From Acidianus brierleyi (GTDB taxonomy: Archaea; Thermoproteota; Thermoprotei_A; Sulfolobales; Sulfolobaceae): a stretch of DNA of 64,000 nucleotides. Positions 54,345 to 62,388 of this stretch are shown here, piece after piece. A program made the position numbers and the translations under genes. Position 1 is the first letter of the stretch. Every line of letters starts with the position of its first letter. Under the pieces are notes generated by a model. It saw only the letters and a program-made list of their open reading frames with translations, did no database searches and had not been told where the DNA came from. Location of the stretch: the NCBI RefSeq assembly GCF_003201835.2, contig NZ_CP029289.2:1116001-1180000 (forward strand). The letters are read 5' to 3'.

Positions 54345-55703
54345 TTATGCTTCGACTACTTTAAGTAAATCGTTCTGGTCTAGCTTATAGACAACAAAAT
54401 AATTGTCAGATATCCTCCTAAGATCTGCATTATCTCCTCTTATCATTACACTAATTAACGTAGCGTTTGCCTCCTTTAAAGACCTTCTAACAGTTGTTTC
54501 TGCTATTTTATCTTCACCGTCTGTTAAGATTATAAGTTCACTAACTCCTTTAACATGACCTTCCTTAACGTCTTCACATGCGGATATTACTGACCTACTT
54601 ATATCAGTCCCTCCGCCTCCTCTTATCTTTCCTATGTATTCAATCATTTTTATAACGTCCTTACTTTTAGCGCTTTTAATTACCTTTATTAAGGGATATG
54701 GTATATTATCGAAGAATCTTAAGTAAAAGTCTCTATTTTCTCTTTTTGCCCTACTGTACAGTGCTAAAGCTACTGCCTTAGCCCAAAGTATTTTTTCTCC
54801 ATCCATGCTTCCAGATTTATCTAAAAGCAAATATATTGGGCCTAAAGTCTCCTTAATCTGTTTCTGATATAGCAATAGCTGCCCTTCAGCTAATCTAACA
54901 TAAAATAATTCCTCTGGCATAGCCAATTCTGATGGAACTAATCTTTCCAAATCTGTACCTTCCTCATATCCAAATAATTCACCTTTAGCATACCTCGTAG
55001 TTTTCTTTTTAGTTAAACTACCTAATTTTGGTATACCGCTTAGGAATTCAAGAATCTTCTTTATTTCAGTGTTTCTAGCTAATCTTAAAACTTCATGTAT
55101 TTCTCCCTCAAAATTAAGCACACTACCAGTACCTGCCCCATTTCCACCTACTATTCTTTGCATACTTCTTACAGCATTTGCGTCCTCAGACGCTTTTGAT
55201 AAGGCTTTTTCATGAGCCTGTTTCATTAATTTCTGCATTGATTGCTGATTCTGTTGAGTCTGCTGTTGTTTTTCTCCTCCTTCCTTTCCCATACTTCCTT
55301 TCATTAAACCATTCAATATCTGTTCAGCAGCTTCTCTTTCTTCAGGAGATTGAGAAGTTCTCCTTATTCTTTCTAGCTCTTCGATTAAATTTTGTATATA
55401 GCTAACAGACAATGCCATGCTTACTGCAGAATTAGCTACAGAATAATTCCTATTCCTCATTACGACTTCTGAAGATAAGGTCATATCTAATAATGAATAT
55501 TTTATATTATCTTCCTGATTAACATCTGATTTTGGTTTCAATAATGGTAACGGTAAATAATGTACATAATACGTATCAATTAAAAACATGGAATCTATAT
55601 TTGACTCTTTCCCAGAAATTTTCCTTAAAGTATACGATATTCTATCTCCCCTATATTTAACTATAGGATCCTCATAATCTATTCCAATTAATAAACCACT
55701 CAT
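54345..55703 (-). CDS. VWA-domain protein (CoxE/ViaA-like)
   Basis: This 452-residue protein has a glutamine-rich linker near residues 155-175 and a C-terminal VWA domain with the metal-ion-dependent adhesion motif LLLDKSGSMDG near residue 295 and the supporting GGGGTDISRS near residue 365. It overlaps the start of the MoxR-type AAA ATPase gene by 4 nt. Such pairs act as chaperone-like modules that mature or insert cofactors into metalloenzymes. The client is unknown. Confidence 0.82.
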   Translation of the reverse strand: MSGLLIGIDYEDPIVKYRGDRISYTLRKISGKESNIDSMFLIDTYYVHYLPLPLLKPKSDVNQEDNIKYSLLDMTLSSEVVMRNRNYSVANSAVSMALSVSYIQNLIEELERIRRTSQSPEEREAAEQILNGLMKGSMGKEGGEKQQQTQQNQQSMQKLMKQAHEKALSKASEDANAVRSMQRIVGGNGAGTGSVLNFEGEIHEVLRLARNTEIKKILEFLSGIPKLGSLTKKKTTRYAKGELFGYEEGTDLERLVPSELAMPEELFYVRLAEGQLLLYQKQIKETLGPIYLLLDKSGSMDGEKILWAKAVALALYSRAKRENRDFYLRFFDNIPYPLIKVIKSAKSKDVIKMIEYIGKIRGGGGTDISRSVISACEDVKEGHVKGVSELIILTDGEDKIAETTVRRSLKEANATLISVMIRGDNADLRRISDNYFVVYKLDQNDLLKVVEA

Positions 55704-56857
55704 GTATATATCCCCAGCTTTTTAGCCACTTTTTCTAATAGCTTATCTATCTCAACTCCTACCTCTTTGGAAAACTCCTCCACTTTTTCTTCTCCGCTCT
55801 CTTTGCCTAACGCTATTACTCTATCTCTTGTAGCCCTTAAAGTTCTAATTAGATCTATTAGTCTAGGATCGGATTCTGTAGCAGCGTCTACATACTTACT
55901 AGCTTCTTTAATATTATTATAAATCTCATTCAATTCCCTCATATACTTTATTGGAGTCTTTAGTTCCTCAGATAATAAAGCGGAAACTTTTTCGAAATCA
56001 TCTATTTCCTTTGGCGCAATATATTTCAAAACTATCAAATCTTCTTCAGTAGCTTTAGTTCTCGAATTCAATATTGAATGAGCCGCAACGATTTTTAGCA
56101 CTTTCCCTTTTCTTCTATCACTTAAATGTATTCCTTTTTCTTCGAGCATAGCATATAATTTCAATAACTTTCCTTTTATTGGAGTTAAATCCACTTCTGA
56201 TAGATACTCATATAAATTATCTAAATCTTGAATTGACATAATAGGAGAACTTACCTTCCACTTATCTGTAAATTCTAAATCCCATGACGCATCTATTAAA
56301 TTTTTCCACATGTCTTCTCCTATAGGTCTAGCATAATGTCTCAATAGAAGTCTATCATATAAAGCTTCTAACTCAGGTTCGTCTGGAACCCTATTACTTG
56401 CACTTATTAAAGTCCTTAATGGAACGTTTATTACATTATATCCGTCATATATTACTCTCTCGTTAAGTAAAGACAATAACGCGTTCAATATTGCTGAATT
56501 AGCATTAAATATTTCGTCTAAAAATGCTAATTCACTCTCTGGTAATCTTTCTTTAGTTATTCTTTTATAAATACCTTGCTTTAATGAATTTATGTCTAAT
56601 GCACCAAATAATTCTGCTGGCTCAGTATATTTGGTAAGCAAATACATGAAGAATTTTGCATTAAGCAATTCTGCAGCTCTTCTAGCTAGAGCAGACTTTG
56701 CAGTACCTGGCTCTCCTATTAGAACCACATGTTCCTTGGTAAGAAGTGCAAGTGTTATAACTTTAGCTTCTTCTTCTCTGCCCACAAAAGGAGCAGACAA
56801 AGAATCAAGAAATTTCTTTGGAAGTTCTATTAGTCTATTATCCACTACTTCTCCCAT
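55700..56857 (-). CDS. MoxR-family AAA+ ATPase
   Basis: This 385-residue AAA+ ATPase has Walker A GEPGTAKSAL near residue 40, Walker B FLDEIFNANS near 90 and the sensor-1 region ISASNR near 150. The C-terminal half holds the MoxR lid. It pairs with the VWA protein downstream (4-nt overlap). Such pairs in bacteria and archaea activate metalloenzymes. The neighbouring sdh and moeA genes are suggestive but do not prove a target. Confidence 0.85.
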   Translation of the reverse strand: MGEVVDNRLIELPKKFLDSLSAPFVGREEEAKVITLALLTKEHVVLIGEPGTAKSALARRAAELLNAKFFMYLLTKYTEPAELFGALDINSLKQGIYKRITKERLPESELAFLDEIFNANSAILNALLSLLNERVIYDGYNVINVPLRTLISASNRVPDEPELEALYDRLLLRHYARPIGEDMWKNLIDASWDLEFTDKWKVSSPIMSIQDLDNLYEYLSEVDLTPIKGKLLKLYAMLEEKGIHLSDRRKGKVLKIVAAHSILNSRTKATEEDLIVLKYIAPKEIDDFEKVSALLSEELKTPIKYMRELNEIYNNIKEASKYVDAATESDPRLIDLIRTLRATRDRVIALGKESGEEKVEEFSKEVGVEIDKLLEKVAKKLGIYT

Positions 56858-57085
56858 ATATTTTATCTCAATTATAGCTTATAAAGAAAGGTTAAGAAAA
56901 TATAACGTTACTGTCTATTGTAGAGATAATGATTTAAAAGATTAATGTTGCAAAACAGCAAACAATAACATAAATACAAAAATTAAAAAAGTTATATTGA
57001 ATACATCATATAAAATTGAATTTTAGTACGTCTTATTCTAATATTCCTCAGAGCCAAGATTTAAATATTTGAAATGAGTGTAGTT

Positions 57086-57092
57086 ATTTAAC
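57086..57092 (+). promoter_or_regulatory. TATA box of the ssb operon
   Basis: ATTTAAC is centred 26 nt before the ATG at 57115 and fixes that ATG as a leaderless start rather than the GTG at 57100. The 256-bp gap at 56858-57114 otherwise holds only AT-rich DNA. Confidence 0.5.
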
Positions 57093-57114
57093 AAATCGTG
57101 TGAGTCGGTATATA

Positions 57115-57570
57115 ATGGATGAAAAGATAGGTAATCTAAAAGGTGGAATGGAAAACGTAAACGTAACTGCAAGAGTTCTCCAAGTAGGGGATCAGAAAAC
57201 TGTTCAGACAAGAAATGGTCCCAGAACTCTTCGTGAACTAATTGTTGGAGACGAAACAGGAAGAGTAAAGCTTACGCTATGGGGAACTCAAAACGAAGAT
57301 GTAAAAGAAGGACAAGTAATAAAAATAGAGAACGGATGGACTACAGTTTTCAAAGGACAAGTACAATTAAATGCAGGTAGTAGATCTAAAATATCTGAAG
57401 GAGAAGATTCAATACCAGAAGAATCAGAAATACCTGAAACAATGCCTACTGACAACTCTTTCCAACCAAGAAGAGGCGGATTTAGAGGCAGAGGCGGTGG
57501 AGGAGGAGGAAGAAGATTCAACAGAGGAGGATATAGAAGACAACCAAGACAAGAGGAGGAAGAAGAATGA
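57115..57570 (+). CDS. ssb: Single-stranded DNA-binding protein (single OB fold)
   Basis: This 151-residue crenarchaeal SSB has one OB fold (about residues 1-112, with RVKLTLWGTQ and GQVQLNAGSRSK) and a C-terminal tail with RG repeats and a terminal acidic EEEEE run for partner contacts. It coats single-stranded DNA in replication and repair. The ATG at 57115 gives the expected MDEKIGNLKGG start and fits the TATA box. Its last 4 nt overlap the PqqD-like gene. Confidence 0.93.
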   Translation: MDEKIGNLKGGMENVNVTARVLQVGDQKTVQTRNGPRTLRELIVGDETGRVKLTLWGTQNEDVKEGQVIKIENGWTTVFKGQVQLNAGSRSKISEGEDSIPEESEIPETMPTDNSFQPRRGGFRGRGGGGGGRRFNRGGYRRQPRQEEEEE

Positions 57571-57884
57571 CAGACGAGTTTAAAGGAGACGAAAAGAAAA
57601 CAATGAGCTATGACGATATAAAAGATAAGAAACCAATGAAAAAAGGAGAAGTAGTAGACAAAGCAGAAAACGGCGAAAATTACATTATAAAGCTTGAAGA
57701 GGACAAAGTTTATGAAGTAGCCCCAATAGCATTTTACGTATGGAATATGTGTGACGGAGAAAAGACTGTAACTGAAATATTAGACGAGATAAGCAAAGAA
57801 GCTAATCTAGAAACTTCTCAGATCAGAGACCCCATAGTTACAGTTCTAGAACAATTACAAGAAGCCGCGCTTATCTCATTATAA
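57567..57884 (+). CDS. PqqD-family protein (orphan)
   Basis: This 105-residue protein has a disordered, lysine-rich N-terminus and a C-terminal PqqD/RiPP-recognition winged-helix domain (VYEVAPIAFYVWNMCDGEKTV). PqqD domains present peptide substrates to radical-SAM enzymes, but no radical-SAM or precursor-peptide gene is adjacent. It is coupled to ssb by an ATGA overlap, so its product accompanies SSB. A RiPP role is not supported by the neighbours. Confidence 0.72.
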   Translation: MTDEFKGDEKKTMSYDDIKDKKPMKKGEVVDKAENGENYIIKLEEDKVYEVAPIAFYVWNMCDGEKTVTEILDEISKEANLETSQIRDPIVTVLEQLQEAALISL

Positions 57885-57913
57885 AATATAAATATTTTTT
57901 CATATTTTTCCCT

Positions 57914-59527
57914 ATGAGGGCTATTTTACCAGAAGATAATTTACTATTTGCAGAAGAAGCTTTTAGAAAATTCACCTCAGAAGTTTCACCAAAACTTTGT
58001 ATAAATGAAATACCAATTCTTGATTCTCTAAATAAAGTAAGTGGTGAGGTAGTTTATTCACCTATAGATCTTCCGCCATTTTCTAGGTCAACAGTAGACG
58101 GTTACGCAATAAAATATGAGAATACTCCAGGTAAATTTACTATTATAGGAAAAATAAATATAGGAGAATATAAAGAAATTGAGATTAAGGAAAACGAAGC
58201 AGTAGAAGTAGATACTGGGGCAATGCTACCTGAGGGAGCTAACGCAGTAATAAAAATCGAGGATACAAAAAGAGAAGATAATATTGTCTTTATAGACAAA
58301 AAATTGAGATTCGGACAAAACATTGCATGGATAGGAAGCGATATACCGAAAGATTTTGAAATACTTAGAAAAGGAGAAAGAATATCTCCAGAAAAGATAG
58401 CAACATTAGCCTCTGTCGGAATAAATAAGGTCAAAGTTTACAGCCCAAAGGTTTACGTTATAACAACTGGAGACGAATTAGTAGAGCCTGGAGAAAAATT
58501 AGATAAAGGAAAAATATACGAGAGTAATCTATATTATCTTTTAACAAGGTTAAGAGATTACATCATAGTAGGTAGTTCTTTAGTTAGAGATAGAAAAGAG
58601 GATATCGAAAAAGAAATTGAAAAAGCTCTGGATCTTGCAGATGTCCTTATAATAACTGGAGGAACAAGTGCAGGAGAAAAAGATTACGTGCACCAAATAA
58701 TTAGAGAAAAAGGGAAAATAGTAGTTCACGGAATAAAGTTCAAACCAGGAAAACCAACAATTTTAGGTCAAATTAAAGGAAAACCAGTTTTCGGATTACC
58801 AGGGAATATAGTATCTACTATAATGGTTTATGAACAATTAATTAAAAAATATTTAGACCTAATGAGTAATAGTGAACACGAAGAAAATAAGAAAATTAGA
58901 GCAAAAGCACTAATTACAGTAGAGGCTGATAAAAAGAGATTTACATATATTCCAATATACATTTTAAGGAGTAATAAAGATACTTACTTTCTTCCAATAC
59001 CTTTTGACAGCTATATGATAGGAACTTTCTCTTCTGCAGACGGATATATAGCTCTTAATCCTGGAGATAGAATTGAAGAAGACCAAGAGGCAGAGATTAT
59101 TATAAAGAATATTGACGAAAGACCTACATTACTTGGAGAAGAAGACCTAAAAATGAAAAACATTAATGTAAGAAAAATAACTTTAGGATCTTATCCAGCT
59201 TGTAAAGCGCTAGAAAAAGGGGTAGGAGACATACTAGTAATAAGTTCGCTTATGTGTACACCAGATAACTATGATTTTAAGTTTGATAGGGAAATTCTAA
59301 CAAATGGAAAAGGACCAGAAATAGGGTATAATGATTGGATAGGTATAAGTAAAATTATTAAAAATCCTACAGTAAAGCTAAAATCTCCTTCCACAGTAGA
59401 ACATTTCCTAGGAAAAGCTAAGGTTTACGCTCCAGAAGGTTACATAAAAGGGGATAAGTTTTATACCGAAAGACTCTACATAGTAACACTAAATAATTCA
59501 AGAAAATTCCTACAAGGAATTTTTTAA
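57914..59527 (+). CDS. moeA: Molybdopterin molybdenumtransferase MoeA with C-terminal extension
   Basis: This 537-residue protein has the MoeA N-terminal domain with LPPFSRSTVDGYA near residue 58, a TTGDELVEPG motif near 190 and the MogA-like GGTSAGEKDYV near residue 250. It inserts molybdate or tungstate into adenylylated molybdopterin. About 135 C-terminal residues beyond normal MoeA resemble the PBP-like domain found fused to some archaeal and bacterial MoeA, but shortened (SYPACKALEKGVGDILVISS). It starts 29 nt after the PqqD-like gene. Confidence 0.88.
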   Translation: MRAILPEDNLLFAEEAFRKFTSEVSPKLCINEIPILDSLNKVSGEVVYSPIDLPPFSRSTVDGYAIKYENTPGKFTIIGKINIGEYKEIEIKENEAVEVDTGAMLPEGANAVIKIEDTKREDNIVFIDKKLRFGQNIAWIGSDIPKDFEILRKGERISPEKIATLASVGINKVKVYSPKVYVITTGDELVEPGEKLDKGKIYESNLYYLLTRLRDYIIVGSSLVRDRKEDIEKEIEKALDLADVLIITGGTSAGEKDYVHQIIREKGKIVVHGIKFKPGKPTILGQIKGKPVFGLPGNIVSTIMVYEQLIKKYLDLMSNSEHEENKKIRAKALITVEADKKRFTYIPIYILRSNKDTYFLPIPFDSYMIGTFSSADGYIALNPGDRIEEDQEAEIIIKNIDERPTLLGEEDLKMKNINVRKITLGSYPACKALEKGVGDILVISSLMCTPDNYDFKFDREILTNGKGPEIGYNDWIGISKIIKNPTVKLKSPSTVEHFLGKAKVYAPEGYIKGDKFYTERLYIVTLNNSRKFLQGIF

Positions 59528-59575
59528 AACTTTTCAACCTAAAAAATCTTTTATGTATAATAGATAGTTTATCCT

Positions 59576-60505
59576 ATGTCAATTACAGCAACAGCATATT
59601 CAAGCTCAGCAAACTTAGGCTCTGGTTTTGACGTACTTTCTATGGCGCATAAAGCCTTTAAAGATAAAGTAAAAGCTACGTTAATAAGTGAAGGAAGAAA
59701 TTTAAAAATATCAGTTTCGTCCAAAAATACGCCAGAAAATGTAGAAAAGAATTCTGCCGGTTTCGCAGTTAAAAGGATGTTAGAAATACTTGGAATAAAT
59801 GCAGAGATTTCATTAGAAGTCATAAAAGGAATTCCTTACGGTTTAGGTTTAGGAAGTAGCGGAGCTTCAGCTTCTGCAGCTATAGCTGCAGTAAATGAAC
59901 TTTTAGACCTTGATCTCTCATTAAACGAACAAGTCGAATTTGCAAAAATTGGAGAAATAGCATCATCAGGATCACCGCATCCAGATAATGTAGCTGCTAG
60001 CACATTTGGTGGTATAGTTGCAGTTACCTCAGTATCTCCTACGAAAGTGATTAGAGTTCCTAGCAATTTAAATTTTAAAATACTCTTAATAGTTCCACAA
60101 AAAACTCAAGAAGGAAAAACAAAGAAAGCTAGAGAAATGCTACCAAAAGAAATCGAAATAGAAAGATATGTTTATAACTCAAGACATTTATCATCGTTAT
60201 TAATAGGTCTATCTTCAGGGGACAGAGAATTAGTAAGAGAAGGATTAAATGATGAAATTTTTGAGGTTTCTAGACTTCCACTTTTCCCTTATTATCCTAA
60301 AATAAAAGAAAATGCTATCGAAAAGAACGCTATAGGAGTTTGTGTAAGTGGAGCTGGACCATCAATACTTGTTCTTTACGATAATAAAACAGATCTAGAA
60401 GGTATTATTTCGTCTTCTAAGGAAATTTGTACAAAAAATGATATAAATTGTGATTTTATTCAAACCGAATTAGCTGGAGGTGTAGAAATTGAAAGAGGGA
60501 ACTAA
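59576..60505 (+). CDS. thrB: Homoserine kinase
   Basis: This 309-residue GHMP kinase phosphorylates homoserine for threonine synthesis. The ATP-binding signature reads GLGLGSSGASASAAIAA near residue 85, and the terminal motif SGAGPSILVLYD is near residue 260. The TATA-like CTTTTATG at 59544-59551 is about 28 nt upstream of the ATG. It overlaps the following gene by 17 nt, so threonine and methionine branches are coupled in one operon. Confidence 0.9.
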   Translation: MSITATAYSSSANLGSGFDVLSMAHKAFKDKVKATLISEGRNLKISVSSKNTPENVEKNSAGFAVKRMLEILGINAEISLEVIKGIPYGLGLGSSGASASAAIAAVNELLDLDLSLNEQVEFAKIGEIASSGSPHPDNVAASTFGGIVAVTSVSPTKVIRVPSNLNFKILLIVPQKTQEGKTKKAREMLPKEIEIERYVYNSRHLSSLLIGLSSGDRELVREGLNDEIFEVSRLPLFPYYPKIKENAIEKNAIGVCVSGAGPSILVLYDNKTDLEGIISSSKEICTKNDINCDFIQTELAGGVEIERGN

Positions 60506-61613
60506 AGTAGTTAGAGAAGATTTTGAAGATAGCACTGGAGCTATAAATACACCTATTTACCAATCAACTGCCTTCCGTTTCCCAGAAGGCGAAAAATACA
60601 GATATTCTAGGGAAGCTAACCCAACTACCTTAGAATTATCTAAAAAAATAGCAGAAATTGAAGGAGGAGAAATAGGCGTATCGTTTTCCTCAGGAATGGG
60701 GGCAATATCTACTACTCTATTAACTTTGCTAAAACCTGGAAGTTCATTACTAGTCACAATGGATATGTTCGGAAGAAGTCTAAGATTCTGTAATGATTTT
60801 CTTAGACAATGGGGAGTCGAAGTTGAAGTAACAAAGCCAGGAAATACTAATTTACTTGAATCATCAAAGATTCACCACGACGTAATTTTCGTGGAAAGCA
60901 TAACAAATCCTTTACTCAGAGTAATAGATATAGAAGCACTATCTAAGATAGCAAAAGAAAATGGGAGTCTCGTCATAGTAGATTCAACATTCGCTAGTCC
61001 AATAAATCAAAAACCTATAGAATTAGGAGCTGATATAGCTCTTGAAAGTGCATCGAAATTTTTAGCAGGACATAATGACGTAATAGCTGGTGTTGCTGCA
61101 GGACCTTCCTCTATAATAACAAAAATAGATTTAATGAGAAGAACTCTAGGGACTTCGCTAGAACCACAACCGGCCTATTTGGTATTAAGAGGATTAAAAA
61201 CTTTGAAAATAAGAATGGATGTAATAAACAAAAACGCTATGCAAATAGCTGAATTTCTGGAAGATCATCCCAAAGTTCAAAAAGTTTACTATCCAGGATT
61301 AAAATCTCATCCAGATTACTCAATCGCTAAGAGAGTTCTGAAAGGTTTTGGAGGAGTTGTAAGCTTTGAAGTTAGAGGTACCATGAATGATGCTATAAGA
61401 GTAATGCAGAATCTTAAAGTAATAATTCCAGCACAAAGCCTTGGAGGAGTAAACTCGCTAATTTCCCATCCACCGACAATGAGTCACAGAACCTTAACAC
61501 CAGAAGAGAGGAAAATCGTAGGAATAAACGAAAGTCTATTAAGACTCTCAGTAGGAATAGAAGAAGTAGAAGACTTAACTGACGACTTAGATAAGGCATT
61601 AAATTCAATTTAA
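60489..61613 (+). CDS. metB: Cystathionine gamma-synthase/PLP-dependent trans-sulfuration enzyme
   Basis: This 374-residue Cys/Met-metabolism PLP enzyme has the PLP-lysine in ESASKFLAGHNDV near residue 195, the phosphate-binding SGMGAIS loop near residue 65 and the conserved C-terminal SLGGVNSLISHPPTMSH near residue 318. It starts with TTG at 60489, 17 nt within thrB. It uses an activated homoserine from the same branch point as ThrB; O-acetylhomoserine sulfhydrylase or cystathionine gamma-lyase activity cannot be excluded. Confidence 0.88.
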   Translation: MKEGTKVVREDFEDSTGAINTPIYQSTAFRFPEGEKYRYSREANPTTLELSKKIAEIEGGEIGVSFSSGMGAISTTLLTLLKPGSSLLVTMDMFGRSLRFCNDFLRQWGVEVEVTKPGNTNLLESSKIHHDVIFVESITNPLLRVIDIEALSKIAKENGSLVIVDSTFASPINQKPIELGADIALESASKFLAGHNDVIAGVAAGPSSIITKIDLMRRTLGTSLEPQPAYLVLRGLKTLKIRMDVINKNAMQIAEFLEDHPKVQKVYYPGLKSHPDYSIAKRVLKGFGGVVSFEVRGTMNDAIRVMQNLKVIIPAQSLGGVNSLISHPPTMSHRTLTPEERKIVGINESLLRLSVGIEEVEDLTDDLDKALNSI

Positions 61614-61743
61614 AATCTTCAGAATAAAAAATCTCTGCATAGGCAACTTGCAGGATAGATTTAATATAAAAATAAATCAAAGAATAACATAAAATTAACA
61701 TATACTAGCAAATTATATATAGACATTATCCGATTAATTTACT

Positions 61744-62388
61744 ATGAATTTGCACTTACTTTTCTTTTTATTCTTATTACTTTCACCTCACATGTTCGTA
61801 GAATATAAAATACATTCTACGATCTCTAACGAAGTAATATGCAATGTAATATTAGAAAATGTAAGTAAAACTTTCCCTAATGGAACCTTCGCATATACAA
61901 TTCAAGTATTTTTCATGAACTACTCAAAATATACTCAGCCTTCTATTGTTTACGACAATCTAACAAACCCACAAACATTCTTTTATATTCCAAAAAATGA
62001 ACTAGGTAAATCCGCAATTGATAGACAAATTCCTTTAACTCTGGTTAACGAAAGTAACGGAACTTACGTGTATTTCGGTAAACAATTTGTTGATTATGTA
62101 GAAATAGAAGATTATTATTTTGTTAATAGCACTGGTGTTCCTTCCAAAATTGAAATAATTCAGATAGGGGAAAATGGAGGTATAGTAAGTGTAACAACTT
62201 ACACATTAATTAGGACTAATATTTTTCAGAACGAAACCCCATTTATGCCAAAAGGTTTTAGCTTAGAAAATTCGTCCCTTAAATTACCAAATCAATCACT
62301 TTCAGATTCTTTAGGTACATACGTTATCCTCTTCAATATTATTGTTATTCCACTACTTTTAACTTTATATAAGGTGAGGAAAAAATGA
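61744..62388 (+). CDS. Hypothetical secreted/membrane-anchored protein
   Basis: This 214-residue protein begins with a signal-like hydrophobic N-terminus (residues 4-20) and ends with a transmembrane helix (about residues 190-208) and a short KVRKK tail. The extracytoplasmic part carries many N-x-S/T sequons (for example NVSK, NYSK, NESNGT, NETP), in line with heavily glycosylated surface proteins of this order. No family is recognised. Its stop overlaps the next start by 4 nt (ATGA), with GGTGA just upstream, so the two gene products probably work together. Confidence 0.6.
   Translation: MNLHLLFFLFLLLSPHMFVEYKIHSTISNEVICNVILENVSKTFPNGTFAYTIQVFFMNYSKYTQPSIVYDNLTNPQTFFYIPKNELGKSAIDRQIPLTLVNESNGTYVYFGKQFVDYVEIEDYYFVNSTGVPSKIEIIQIGENGGIVSVTTYTLIRTNIFQNETPFMPKGFSLENSSLKLPNQSLSDSLGTYVILFNIIVIPLLLTLYKVRKK

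Noticed and set aside
61614..61743. Short hairpin CTGCA...TGCAG after metB as a structured RNA
   Set aside because: A 5-bp stem with a 9-nt loop in AT-rich DNA is too weak to support an RNA gene or terminator.
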